Shown here piece by piece: positions 21,724-31,692 of a stretch of 64,000 bases of DNA. Below the pieces are notes generated by a model. It was given only the letters and a program-made list of their open reading frames with translations. It had not been told where the DNA came from and made no database searches. Within the stretch, counting starts at the first letter, position 1, and each line of letters begins with the position of its first letter. Origin of the DNA: an uncultured Deefgea sp. (lineage in GTDB: Bacteria; Pseudomonadota; Gammaproteobacteria; Burkholderiales; Chitinibacteraceae); NCBI RefSeq assembly GCF_947072475.1, contig NZ_CAMTIA010000002.1, positions 62,001 to 126,000 of the forward strand. The letters are read 5' to 3'. A program made the position numbers and the translations under genes.

Positions 21724-21774
21724 TGGGTATATGCGCGCAGGCTTTACATATAAATGCCAATACACATATACCCA
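21724..21774. repeat. IR51 copy 3
   Basis: TGGGTATATG...CATATACCCA, 10-bp perfect terminal inverted repeat, 51 bp. Confidence 0.85.
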
Positions 21775-21805
21775 GATGTAAATCGCAGACTCATACCGCA
21801 ATAGA

Positions 21806-22894
21806 CTAAATCACTTCAATCACCGCATTTAATGCACCGGCCGCTTTCATGGCTTGCAAAATGGCCAATAAATCTTGCGGCGTTGCGCCGACGGCGTTCA
21901 GCGCCCTAACCACTTGATTCAGCGAAGTAGCCTTCGGTACCCTTACGATGGGCCCCTTACCGGTTTCAATTTGAATTTCGGCGTTTTCAATTCGCTTAGT
22001 CGCGCCACCCGCCAGTGCATTAGGCTGCGCCACGGCATTTTCTGCCAATATCGTCACGGTTAAATTGCCATGTGCAATCGCACACGCCTCAACCGTGACC
22101 GCTTGGTTCATCACAATCGACCCCGTTCGTGCATTAATAATCACTTTGGGATTACTTTTGGCTGGCGTCACATCGATAGTTTCTAAACGTGCCAAAAAAG
22201 CCACGCGTTGATTGGGATCTTGCGGCGCGCGCACCTGAATCACCCGACCATCGAGCGCAGTGGCCACCGCGCCAATTTGGCCATTAATCGCATTCACCAC
22301 ACGACTTGCTGTTGAAAAATCAGTTTGCAATAACTCAAGCTGAACAAATTCGCCATTGCCCAATGAAGTCGGTACGGCTCGCTCAACGGTTGCCCCTGCT
22401 GGCACCAAGCCAGTTGCCAATTGATTCACTTGCACGCTAGTACCAGCCGCGGCAGCACCAGCACCAGCGACAATTAAATTGCCTTGCGCCATGGCATAAA
22501 TTTGCCCGTCCGCACCTTTGAGCGGTGCCATTAATAAAGTGCCGCCGCGCAAACTTTTGGCATTACCAATCGAAGAAACCACCACATCCAAAGGCTGACC
22601 TGGCCGCGCAAACGGCGGCAAAGTGGCGGTCACCATCACGGTGGCGACGTTTTTTAGCTGCAAATTGCCGCCCGTAGGCACTTGCACGCCAAGATTGGTG
22701 AGCATGTTTAGGATCGACTGCACTGTAAACGGCGTTTGCGTGGTTTGATCGCCAGTACCGTCCAAGCCAACGACAAGGCCATACCCCACCAATTGATTGT
22801 TTCGTACGCCGGCAAAACTAGCGAGCTGCTTTAACGGCTCGGCCATACTCAACATCGACGTGCAACACAGCAAAACTAGCAATAAATGGCGCAT
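21806..22894 (-). CDS. flgI: Flagellar P-ring protein FlgI
   Basis: ASFAGVRNNQLVGYGLVVGLDGTGDQTTQTPFTVQSILNML. Confidence 0.97.
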   Translation of the reverse strand: MRHLLLVLLCCTSMLSMAEPLKQLASFAGVRNNQLVGYGLVVGLDGTGDQTTQTPFTVQSILNMLTNLGVQVPTGGNLQLKNVATVMVTATLPPFARPGQPLDVVVSSIGNAKSLRGGTLLMAPLKGADGQIYAMAQGNLIVAGAGAAAAGTSVQVNQLATGLVPAGATVERAVPTSLGNGEFVQLELLQTDFSTASRVVNAINGQIGAVATALDGRVIQVRAPQDPNQRVAFLARLETIDVTPAKSNPKVIINARTGSIVMNQAVTVEACAIAHGNLTVTILAENAVAQPNALAGGATKRIENAEIQIETGKGPIVRVPKATSLNQVVRALNAVGATPQDLLAILQAMKAAGALNAVIEVI

Positions 22895-22913
22895 TATTTT
22901 CCTTTAAACCCGC

Positions 22914-23606
22914 TTAAAATGGCCAAATCGACATAAAAGCACGCTGCATCCAACCCATGGTGTTAGCGTCAGCAATCGCGCCTTGACCGACTTGTTCAAT
23001 GCGCGCATCAGCCACCCGAGTCGACGAAATCGTGTTGCCCGCCCGAATATCGTTTGGATTAACGATACCCGAAAAACGAATCAAGCTGGTTTGCCCATTC
23101 ACGGCAATCTGCTTTTCACCGCCCAAGACTAAGTTTCCATTGGCCAATACATCCACCACCGTCACCGCAATCGTGCCTTTAAAGGTGTTGCTACTATTGG
23201 TTTGACCTTTGCCAGCAAAGGTATTTTCAGACGTGATGTCGGCTTTACCAGACAGTAGTTTTTCAATCGCTCCGGGCATATACGGCAAACTCGTCGACCC
23301 ACCCAATGACAAAGTACCTGAGCGATTAGCACCACTATTGGCCGAATTGACTGCAGATAGGTTTTCTTCGATGGCAATAATTAAGATATCACCAATGCGC
23401 CGCGCCACCGGCTCTTCAAACAGCAATTTGGCCGTACCCGATTGAAAAATCGCGCCATTATTGGCTTGCGTGAGTACATTTTGTTGCGGGCGAGCGCTGA
23501 CTGGCTGCGTCACAATCGACTGCGGCGCAACGCAAGCCGCTAAATTCAATAATAAGCATCCAGCCAGTAGGCTGCGCAGCTGAGTCAATTTAAACAATAT
23601 CGACAC
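22914..23606 (-). CDS. flgH: Flagellar L-ring protein FlgH
   Basis: Lipobox LLNLAAC; GNLVLGGEKQIAVNGQTSLIRFSGIVNPNDI. Confidence 0.96.
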   Translation of the reverse strand: MSILFKLTQLRSLLAGCLLLNLAACVAPQSIVTQPVSARPQQNVLTQANNGAIFQSGTAKLLFEEPVARRIGDILIIAIEENLSAVNSANSGANRSGTLSLGGSTSLPYMPGAIEKLLSGKADITSENTFAGKGQTNSSNTFKGTIAVTVVDVLANGNLVLGGEKQIAVNGQTSLIRFSGIVNPNDIRAGNTISSTRVADARIEQVGQGAIADANTMGWMQRAFMSIWPF

Positions 23607-23607
23607 C

Positions 23608-24393
23608 TTACAAAGTACCCAGTTTTTGCAGCATTTCGTCCGACGTTCGCACAGAACGAGAATTCATTTCATACGCCCGCTGAGCTTGAATCATATTAAT
23701 TAATTCTTCGGTCACATTCACATTCGACGCTTCAACATAACCTTGATTGAGCGCGCCAAGACTATTAGTGCCGGGCGTACCCACTGTTGGCGCACCACTG
23801 GCCGCCGTTTCTAGATATAAATTACCGCCAACCGCCTGCAAACCCGGAGGGTTAATGAAGGTAGCCAATTGAATATTGCCCAATTGAGCTGGCGCGGCGG
23901 CATCATTATTAATGATTGCCGTCACAGTACCATCTTTGGCGATCGTCACCTTAGTTGTTCCCAAGGGAACTTGCAGCGCCGGTTCTAAAGGATAACCATT
24001 GGAGGTCACCACCGTACCTTGGTTATCGACTTGAAAACTACCGTCGCGGGTGTATGCCGTTTTACCATCCGGCATCGCAATTTGAAAAAAACCAGCGCCA
24101 TTAATCGCCATATCCAATGGCCCATCGGTCAACTGCAGATTACCTTGCATAAAAATACGCGCAGTCGCGACTGGGCTCACCCCAGTGCCGACATCCAAAC
24201 CCGTTGGCAATTGAGTGGATTGGCTAGTGGCAGCCCCGGCCTGACGTAAATTTTGATAGAGCAAATCCTGAAAAACCGGACGCTCTCGCTTAAAGCCGGT
24301 GGTACTCACATTGGCTAAGTTATTCGAGATCACATCCACATTAAACTGCATGGCGTCCATGCCGGTTTTTGCGGTCAATAATGAGCGAAACAT
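23608..24393 (-). CDS. flgG: Flagellar distal rod protein FlgG
   Basis: MFRSLLTAKTGMDAMQFNVDVISNNLANVSTTGFKRERPVFQDLLYQ. Confidence 0.97.
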   Translation of the reverse strand: MFRSLLTAKTGMDAMQFNVDVISNNLANVSTTGFKRERPVFQDLLYQNLRQAGAATSQSTQLPTGLDVGTGVSPVATARIFMQGNLQLTDGPLDMAINGAGFFQIAMPDGKTAYTRDGSFQVDNQGTVVTSNGYPLEPALQVPLGTTKVTIAKDGTVTAIINNDAAAPAQLGNIQLATFINPPGLQAVGGNLYLETAASGAPTVGTPGTNSLGALNQGYVEASNVNVTEELINMIQAQRAYEMNSRSVRTSDEMLQKLGTL

Positions 24394-24417
24394 GAGGCTT
24401 TATTCCTTATCGAATAC

Positions 24418-25158
24418 TTAACCGTTCAACGATAAAATCGAAGCGGCAGAACGTGAGTTCTGCTCGGCAGTTTGTAATAATTTAATTTGCATATCGTAAT
24501 GGCGTTGCGTGGCAATCATCGTCACCAATTGATCCACCGCATTCACATTACTCCCCTCGATACCGCCCACAGCCAAGCGCACGTTGGGATCGGACTGTCC
24601 AGCTTCGCCATTGCGGCGGCGAAATAAACCATCCAGGCCTTTTTCCATTTCTGCCGCTGCGGGATTGACCAACTTTAAGCGGCCAATTTCCACCGCTTGC
24701 GCCGGATTGGCCAAATCAATCGCCGACACCGTCCCATCGGCCGCAATCGAGGCTTGGGTGTTTTCTGGAATGGTTAACGGACCACTATCCCCTTCAACGA
24801 TCAAACCGGTATAGGTTTTGAGCATCCCGCTGGCATCAACCACAAAATTACCATTGCGGGTATACGCTTCGCCAGAGGCACTTTGTACTGCAAACCAGCC
24901 ATCGTCGTTAATTGCCGCATCCAGCTCACGGCCGGTTTGCTGAAAAGAACCTTGGCTTAAATCAGAACCCGTACTTTGCTCAACAGCAAATGCGCGTGTG
25001 GCCAAACCGGGGCCGCCAATCACCGGAACCGCACGAAACGCCGCTAAATCCGCCCGAAAACCGGTGGTATTGGCATTGGCCAAATTATTCGCCACGGTCG
25101 ATTGCCGATTTTCGGTTTGCTTAGCGCCGGTCATTGCCACGTAAATTAAACGATCCAT
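24418..25158 (-). CDS. flgF: Flagellar proximal rod protein FlgF
   Basis: MDRLIYVAMTGAKQTENRQSTVANNLANANTTGFRADLAAF. Confidence 0.96.
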   Translation of the reverse strand: MDRLIYVAMTGAKQTENRQSTVANNLANANTTGFRADLAAFRAVPVIGGPGLATRAFAVEQSTGSDLSQGSFQQTGRELDAAINDDGWFAVQSASGEAYTRNGNFVVDASGMLKTYTGLIVEGDSGPLTIPENTQASIAADGTVSAIDLANPAQAVEIGRLKLVNPAAAEMEKGLDGLFRRRNGEAGQSDPNVRLAVGGIEGSNVNAVDQLVTMIATQRHYDMQIKLLQTAEQNSRSAASILSLNG

Positions 25159-25167
25159 ATCTCTCTA

Positions 25168-26685
25168 TTAACGCAAGTTAACGATGGTTTGCAAAATGGT
25201 ATCTTGCGCTTTAATCGTTTGTGAGTTGGCTTGATAATTGCGCTGCGCAGTTATTAAATTCACCAATTCACTGGTTAAATCGACATTCGAATCCTCAACA
25301 GAGGCGGACTGCAGCAAACCGGTACTGCCTGAACCCGGCGCATTAGTGAGTGGCTGACCTGAAGCCGACGACTCCGCCCAGCGATTGTCCCCTAATGGCT
25401 GCATACCCTGCACATTGGTAAACGAAGACAACACAATCTGCGCCACATTACGCGTTTGGCCATTGGAATAACGACCTTGCACCATCCCGTCTTTATTGAC
25501 TGAAATCCCAGTCAAAATACCATCGGTATAGCCATCTTGCGTCAGCGTACTCACCGAATACGGGCTACCAAACTGCGTTGATTTATCAAAATACATTTGA
25601 AAATTCAAGCCGTTTGAACCGTTATTAAGCCCCGCTGCAGTCACGGTAAAATTCGTGCCGCCAACCGGCATGCCTATTGGGCGGCCATTGGCATCAAATG
25701 TAATTGAACTCGATGAATACAGCGCAGAATTCGCAACTTGTGCAGCGGCCAAGACCGAAGCGGGCGTTGCCCCTGCCGCAGCTGCTGCCGTTGCAGCGGC
25801 GGTCGCCACGGCGGTCGCACCGGCGGTATTATCAGTCGCCACAGCAGCTTGAATTGCAGCATTCACCGACGCTGCCGTTGCTGGAGGTACGGTCACCGCC
25901 GCAGCTGTAGTGCCAGCTTTCATTGTTGCTGCCGCTTGCGCACCTAAAGTGCCATCCACATTGACGTCTTTACCATCTAAAGCGTAATGCACTTGCCAAG
26001 TACTCGTTGGTGGTACGGTCGGCGTAGCTGGCGGTACATTTTTACGGAAATAAAACGTTTGCGTGTGGGTGCCGCCCAAAGAGTCGTACACCGTTGCTGA
26101 CGTTGAGTAATTGTAAGTGGTTGGATCAGTCGATGAAAAAGCGGTTGTTGCTGGTAACACTTTATCGTTAGCGTTGAGGTTTAAACCCAAGTTCAAACCA
26201 GCCCCCGTCACGCCAGAGCCGCCCGTTTGGCGCGCGCCGATATTCGAAAACTGCAACTGAATCGGTTGTGGGGTCGAGCCCGCCAATACTTGACCCGTTC
26301 CACGATCCACCGGCCAACCGGTTAGTAACTGGGCATTATTGACAATAAAGCCATTTTTATCTAATTGAAACTGACCATTACGGGCGTAACTAATCGTGCC
26401 AGTTGGATCTTGCATCCGAAAAAAACCATTGCCGGTGATGGCAATATCTAAGGGGTTATTAGTCGACGTGGTATTGCCTTGACCAAATTGCTGCGCAATC
26501 GTTTGGTTCTTAGCACCGATACCGGCAATATTGGACGAAGAGCCAAAGGTACTGGCATAAATATCGGAAAACTCAGCGCGAGCGCCCTTAAAACCCACCG
26601 TATTGGCATTGGCCACGTTATTGCCGATCACATCCAAGCTTTTTGCCGATGCGCCCAAACCACTTAAACCTTGTTGAAAGCCCAT
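25168..26685 (-). CDS. flgE: Flagellar hook protein FlgE, with Ala-rich insert
   Basis: MGFQQGLSGLGASAKSLDVIGNNVANANTVGFKGARAEFSDIYA; C-term SELVNLITAQRNYQANSQTIKAQDTILQTIVNLR. Confidence 0.96.
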   Translation of the reverse strand: MGFQQGLSGLGASAKSLDVIGNNVANANTVGFKGARAEFSDIYASTFGSSSNIAGIGAKNQTIAQQFGQGNTTSTNNPLDIAITGNGFFRMQDPTGTISYARNGQFQLDKNGFIVNNAQLLTGWPVDRGTGQVLAGSTPQPIQLQFSNIGARQTGGSGVTGAGLNLGLNLNANDKVLPATTAFSSTDPTTYNYSTSATVYDSLGGTHTQTFYFRKNVPPATPTVPPTSTWQVHYALDGKDVNVDGTLGAQAAATMKAGTTAAAVTVPPATAASVNAAIQAAVATDNTAGATAVATAAATAAAAAGATPASVLAAAQVANSALYSSSSITFDANGRPIGMPVGGTNFTVTAAGLNNGSNGLNFQMYFDKSTQFGSPYSVSTLTQDGYTDGILTGISVNKDGMVQGRYSNGQTRNVAQIVLSSFTNVQGMQPLGDNRWAESSASGQPLTNAPGSGSTGLLQSASVEDSNVDLTSELVNLITAQRNYQANSQTIKAQDTILQTIVNLR

Positions 26686-26700
26686 GATATTCCCCTACTT

Positions 26701-27393
26701 TTATGCGTTATTGCTGCTACCAGCGGCGCGAATCTGAATCACATCACCAAAACCCGTTTTATTGCCATTGGCCAAATACACACCAACGCCAGCACTACCG
26801 AATTCAACTGATTTAGCGACTTGCCAAGTTACCGTATCTAAAGCAATTTCCTTGCCATCTTTTTGTCCCTTGGCGGCTACCGTATATTCACCAGCGGGCA
26901 ATAAGCTACCATCGGCTTTTTTGCCATCCCATTCCACCTGTGCCAAGCCCGGCGTGGTGCTGCTGGAAGGGATTTTGGCCACTTCAACGCCATCTTTATT
27001 AAATACACTCAATACTGCACCACTCGCACCATCGGGAATATTCATCCGCAAATCCACCTTGCCCGCACCGTCAAAATGGAAGCCTTTGCCGGGGGTAAGG
27101 ACTTCTTTGCCGATCAGATTTGCCGCTTGCATCACTTGCGTTCCAGCATATAGCGATTGCATCTGCATCATGGTTTCATTGAGCTTGCCAATCCCGGTTA
27201 CGGTATTGATCTGCGCCATTTGACTGGTGGTTTGCGCGTTATCCATTGGGTTCATCGGGTCTTGCGTTTGCAATTGCTTCACCAGTAACTTCATAAAGCT
27301 ATCTTGCTGCTCTTCAGCCGCTGTTTTGACTTTATTGTTTTTGGTATTTAAAGAGGTGTAATCAAAATTATTATTAACAGGTGCCGTAGCCAT
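26701..27393 (-). CDS. flgD: Flagellar hook assembly protein FlgD
   Basis: DSFMKLLVKQLQTQDPMNPMDNAQTTSQMAQINTVTGIGKLNETM. Confidence 0.95.
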   Translation of the reverse strand: MATAPVNNNFDYTSLNTKNNKVKTAAEEQQDSFMKLLVKQLQTQDPMNPMDNAQTTSQMAQINTVTGIGKLNETMMQMQSLYAGTQVMQAANLIGKEVLTPGKGFHFDGAGKVDLRMNIPDGASGAVLSVFNKDGVEVAKIPSSSTTPGLAQVEWDGKKADGSLLPAGEYTVAAKGQKDGKEIALDTVTWQVAKSVEFGSAGVGVYLANGNKTGFGDVIQIRAAGSSNNA

Positions 27394-27404
27394 GATGATT
27401 CTCC

Positions 27405-27818
27405 TTAAGCTTGACCGATCGACAAGGTGCGCATCAGCAAAGTTTTTGCTGTATTCATTACATCGACATTGGTTTGATACGAGCGTGACGCTGAAATCAT
27501 ATTGGTCATTTCTTCGATCACACTGACATTGGGCATGGCGATATAGCCATTGGCATCGGCAAACGGACTCTTCGGATCGTAAACCAAGCGCGGTGGTGAT
27601 TGATCTTCGATCACCCCAGCAACTTTTACACCAACGGATGCCGCATTGTGGGTATTGCTCTGCGCAGCTTGAAATACAACCTGTTTAGCCCGATACGGTT
27701 GCCCATCAGAGCTGGTGACTGAATTGGCGTTAGCCAAATTGCTCGCCACCACATTCAAACGCGCCGACTGCGCATTCATGGCTGACGATGCAACATCAAA
27801 AACACGAAACAGAGACAT
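27405..27818 (-). CDS. flgC: Flagellar basal-body rod protein FlgC
   Basis: [55 protein letters not shown]. Confidence 0.96.
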   Translation of the reverse strand: MSLFRVFDVASSAMNAQSARLNVVASNLANANSVTSSDGQPYRAKQVVFQAAQSNTHNAASVGVKVAGVIEDQSPPRLVYDPKSPFADANGYIAMPNVSVIEEMTNMISASRSYQTNVDVMNTAKTLLMRTLSIGQA

Positions 27819-27829
27819 TAATGTATTCC

Positions 27830-28234
27830 TTATTGGCCCGTTAACGCGGATTTCATCGACTCAATCCGCCGCGTCAGAAACGTCACTGCGGCTTGATAGC
27901 GAATAGCGTTATCGGTAAATTCTTTCATTTCGGTATTCATATCAACGGTATTGCCATCAATCGATGGTTGCTGCTCATTGCGATACAGCCGCTCTGGCGC
28001 AAATAAATCAACGGTTTGACTCGCCTGCAAATGGCGTGGATTACTGGTTTGCAACAGCGTCGGCGCAGACGGCGCACGCGCGGCGTCAAAAGCCGCTTTA
28101 AAGTTAATATCCCGCGCTTTGTAATTGGGCGTATCGGCATTGGCGATATTGGAGCCCAAAATTTCTTGGCGGTAACTGCGCAATTTCAATGCGGTTTCTT
28201 GACTGCGAAAATAATCGTCCAGACGGCCTAACAT
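27830..28234 (-). CDS. flgB: Flagellar basal-body rod protein FlgB
   Basis: [45 protein letters not shown]; internal ATG chosen. Confidence 0.95.
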   Translation of the reverse strand: MLGRLDDYFRSQETALKLRSYRQEILGSNIANADTPNYKARDINFKAAFDAARAPSAPTLLQTSNPRHLQASQTVDLFAPERLYRNEQQPSIDGNTVDMNTEMKEFTDNAIRYQAAVTFLTRRIESMKSALTGQ

Positions 28235-28265
28235 ATCCACACTCCATGATGTTCGAATAATCATA

Positions 28266-28282
28266 AGCAGGAAACGTGCCAA
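28266..28282 (-). promoter_or_regulatory. Candidate sigma-54 (-24/-12) promoter for the flgB operon
   Basis: Minus strand TTGGCACG-TTTC-CTGCT, close to TTGGCACG-N4-TTGCT, ~30-50 nt upstream of flgB ATG. Confidence 0.6.
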
Positions 28283-28284
28283 CG

Positions 28285-28314
28285 AAAAAAGCCAAGCAAA
28301 TGCTTGGCTTTAAG
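28285..28314 (-). terminator. Terminator for the 28446 gene, directly upstream of flgB promoter
   Basis: AAAGCCAAGCA-TT-TGCTTGGCTTTTTT on minus strand. Confidence 0.8.
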
Positions 28315-28445
28315 AGGTGATTTACGTCTTGATGAGTGCCGCGACTCAGTGGCAACAGCGGGAAAATCCAACGCTGGACTGCCGATTTGAGTGTGCTGGG
28401 TACGACAAATAAATCATGATATTGGCCACGATGGCCAAACAATCA

Positions 28446-28664
28446 TTAATGAAACTGCGATTGAATTTGCTGACGCGCAAGCGCTGCGGCACCTTGTAAC
28501 ACCGAATGCACAGTGGCACGTTGCGCTAACGGCGCAGGCTGCCAATCGGTAACGGGTTTACGCGCATTGCCGTGGCAAATTACAATTTGAAACCAACCTT
28601 CCATCTCGGCAGAACGAGTGGACGGGCGAGCTTCTACATCAAAATCAAACATACGATTAGTCAT
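28446..28664 (-). CDS. Hypothetical small protein (72 aa)
   Basis: ORF upstream of flgB with its own downstream terminator; no family recognised. Confidence 0.45.
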   Translation of the reverse strand: MTNRMFDFDVEARPSTRSAEMEGWFQIVICHGNARKPVTDWQPAPLAQRATVHSVLQGAAALARQQIQSQFH

Positions 28665-29001
28665 TTATGGAATCCAAACTATGGGGCTCGGCTAACCTTG
28701 TTGACGGTTGCTAAGCCAATTTCCGCCCAAAAGCCGGACGGTAAAGCACCAATAGAAGAGCACCACGTTTCGAGGAAACTTTGCAGATAAGCTGAGGAGG
28801 CTTGCTGGGGAGGAACTACTAAACACTTGGCGATCATCACGTCGAGGTGAAGTCGCATTCAATGTGCTCAATCAAATTAGTGCCGCGAATATACGGCATG
28901 AAAAATCAAAAGTCAACGCAATTGTCAAGATAATGACTAAAAAAAGTAACAAGCTTTTGAATTTGCAAGTTATTTCAACAAAAAACCCCGCCCAAAGGCA
29001 G

Positions 29002-31692
29002 TTAAACTGGGTCCTGTAAGCGCTTCACCACCCACTTCAAGCTATCATCCTCCGCATGGCGGGTAATACTAAATCCCATATGCTTCATAAAGGTGAGCAT
29101 GGTTTTATTGCTACTTAACACCTCGCCTTCAATCAGCGATAAGCCCATATCTCGCGCAGCGATAAACAAGGCATTCATTAAGCGCACTCCCAAGCCCATT
29201 CCTTGCCACTGATCACTAATCACCACCGCAAACTCGCAACTATCTCGATCCGGATTGGCATTAAAACGGGCAACGCCAATGATTTCAGTGCCCACGCCGG
29301 TTTCAACCGTCGCCACAATCGCCATCTCTCGGGTGTAATCGAGCTGGGTAAAACGCGCCAGCATCGCTTGGGGTAATGATTTTAACGTGCTCATAAAGCG
29401 GTTATAGCGACTCTCTTCAGACAATTTACTCACAAATAAGGCAATCAAATCAGCATCTTCAGGACGAATTGGCCGCAAAACCAGCGGTAAGCCATTTTTT
29501 AATTGCGTAATCTGCGCCAAATGCGCCGGATAAGGGTGAATCGCCATATGGCTATAGCGACGCGCATGCTCAGCCAATGGCGCCAAAACAATCCTTGCAT
29601 CGACGGCAATGACGCCATTTTCATCGGCAATCAGCGGATTAATATCCAGCTGCTGAATTTGCGGAAACTCGCACACCATCTCCGAAACCCGCAGTAAAAC
29701 CGCCTTCACCGCCGCCATGTCCACGCCGGGCAAATTGCGAAATGGCGCGAGCATTTTTTTGACACGCGTGCGGCTAATTAGATTTTCTGCGAGGTATTCA
29801 TTGAGCGGCGGCAAAGACACTGCGATGTCATTAAATACCTCAACAGTCACCCCACCATAACCAAAAGTAATCACCGGACCAAACGCCCGATCACGGCCAA
29901 CGCCAACCATCAGCTCGCGGCCAGATTTTTTGCCATGCATAGGCTGAATCACCAAGCCACGCACATTCTCGGCGCCGAGCCGCTCTTGCGCACGCGACAA
30001 CATTTTGCTGGCTTCGGTTGCCACCTGCACCAAGCTATTAAGGTTAAGCACCACGCCATCGATATCGGTTTTATGCAATATGCCTTTGGCGTCGATTTTC
30101 ATCGCCACCGGCAGGCCCAAACCCATTGCGGCCGACACGGCCTCGTCGACCGATTGCGCCCGAATGGTCAGCGTAACTGGGATATGAAACGCGCGTAAAA
30201 TCGCTTTTGATTCGACTTCATCGAGTACTTCACGACCACTGGCCAACACGGTGCTAATAATCATTTGCGCGGTTTCGAGATCTGGCGCTTCCATTTCGCC
30301 CAAAGGACTTGGCGTTTGTAGCAGCAATTGCTGATTGTATTGCCATGCGGCCAGCGAATAAAACACTTCAACCGCGCTTTCTGGCGCATTAAAAAACGCC
30401 ATTTGCGATTTGCCGAGTAATTTTCGGCTGGCATCGATTTTTTTACCGCCCACCCAAGCCAATAGCAACGGTTTATCGGTGGTCTTCTTTAGCGCAATCA
30501 TCGCCTCGGCCGTCGCCATATCGTCAGTGCCGACTTGCGGGGTAAACACCACCAACACGCCATCGATATTCGGGTCTTTAATCACCAACTCAGTAGCGAG
30601 TTTAAAGCGCTCGGCATTGGCATCGCCCAACACATCCACCGGATTGTGAACGCTGCTTTGCAGCGGCAATAGCTCCCGCAATTGGGCAATGGTGGCCTCG
30701 GTCAATTGCGGCAATGCAATATGCAAATCGTTGGCGCGATCAACCGCCATTAAACCGGCACCAATCCCGTTGGTAATAATCGCCAGACGCCGGCCTTTGG
30801 TACGGTAAGAGCCGTCCATCACTCGAATCGCGGTGAACAATTGATTGATCGAGCGTAAACGCAACACCCCCGCGCGTTTCAGCGCCACATCAAACACATC
30901 ATTGTGATTAATTAAGCGCTCGGAATGCGTGCGGCCGACTTTAATTTCTTGCTCATAACGCCCGACTTTTAACGCCAAAACCGCTTTGGATCTTGACGCT
31001 GCGCGTAGCGCCGACATGAATAAACGCGCGTCTTTTAATTCTTCGATATACAGCAAAATGGATTTGGTTTTTGGGTCGGCAACCAAATAGTCGAGCACAT
31101 CACCCACGTCGATATCGGATGCGGTGCCTAAAGAAACCACCGAAGAAAAACCAACGTCGTGTAATTCAGCCCAATCTAAAATCGCCGTGGTCACCGAAGA
31201 CGATTGCGAGACCACCGCCAAGCTGCCACTTTTAATTTTGCCTTTAAAATTGGCCGCCAATAATTTACTCGATACGCGGCAATAGCCAAATACCGATGGC
31301 CCTAAAATGCGAATATTGAGCGATTTGGCCAGCTGTAGAATTTTATTCAGTAGCTTTTGGCTGGCTTTATCTTGGCCAACAAAATCGCACGACATAATCA
31401 TTACATGGCGAATATTTTGCTGAGCACACGCTTCGATCAATTTCAGTAGCGTACGACTGGGTGTCGTCAGAATGGCCAAGTCCACAGGATTAGTAATCTT
31501 ACTGAGCGTTTTTACTGCCGGCAAACCCTGCACCGTTTTATGCTTGAGATTCACCGCATACAGCGCGCCAGCATAACCCCCATCCAAAATATTTTTCGTC
31601 ACCGAATACCCAACTGAGCCAACCGTATCTGACGCGCCCACCACCGCAACTGAGTTAGGATCAAACAAAGGGGCAAGATAGTGGGGTTTCAT
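29002..31692 (-). CDS. Bifunctional acyl-CoA synthetase (NDP-forming)/GNAT protein acetyltransferase, Pat-like
   Basis: PHYLAPLFDPNSVAVVGASDTVGSVGYSV; ATP-grasp region; C-terminal GNAT QWQGMGLGVRLMNALFIAARDMGL. Confidence 0.93.
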   Translation of the reverse strand: MKPHYLAPLFDPNSVAVVGASDTVGSVGYSVTKNILDGGYAGALYAVNLKHKTVQGLPAVKTLSKITNPVDLAILTTPSRTLLKLIEACAQQNIRHVMIMSCDFVGQDKASQKLLNKILQLAKSLNIRILGPSVFGYCRVSSKLLAANFKGKIKSGSLAVVSQSSSVTTAILDWAELHDVGFSSVVSLGTASDIDVGDVLDYLVADPKTKSILLYIEELKDARLFMSALRAASRSKAVLALKVGRYEQEIKVGRTHSERLINHNDVFDVALKRAGVLRLRSINQLFTAIRVMDGSYRTKGRRLAIITNGIGAGLMAVDRANDLHIALPQLTEATIAQLRELLPLQSSVHNPVDVLGDANAERFKLATELVIKDPNIDGVLVVFTPQVGTDDMATAEAMIALKKTTDKPLLLAWVGGKKIDASRKLLGKSQMAFFNAPESAVEVFYSLAAWQYNQQLLLQTPSPLGEMEAPDLETAQMIISTVLASGREVLDEVESKAILRAFHIPVTLTIRAQSVDEAVSAAMGLGLPVAMKIDAKGILHKTDIDGVVLNLNSLVQVATEASKMLSRAQERLGAENVRGLVIQPMHGKKSGRELMVGVGRDRAFGPVITFGYGGVTVEVFNDIAVSLPPLNEYLAENLISRTRVKKMLAPFRNLPGVDMAAVKAVLLRVSEMVCEFPQIQQLDINPLIADENGVIAVDARIVLAPLAEHARRYSHMAIHPYPAHLAQITQLKNGLPLVLRPIRPEDADLIALFVSKLSEESRYNRFMSTLKSLPQAMLARFTQLDYTREMAIVATVETGVGTEIIGVARFNANPDRDSCEFAVVISDQWQGMGLGVRLMNALFIAARDMGLSLIEGEVLSSNKTMLTFMKHMGFSITRHAEDDSLKWVVKRLQDPV

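Noticed and set aside
25655-25947. Overlapping ORFs in both strands within flgE
   Set aside because: Artefacts of the GCN-rich Ala insert; flgE frame is clearly coding.
28681-28800. c-di-GMP (GEMM) riboswitch upstream of the flagellar region
   Set aside because: The conserved GEMM core could not be aligned convincingly on either strand.
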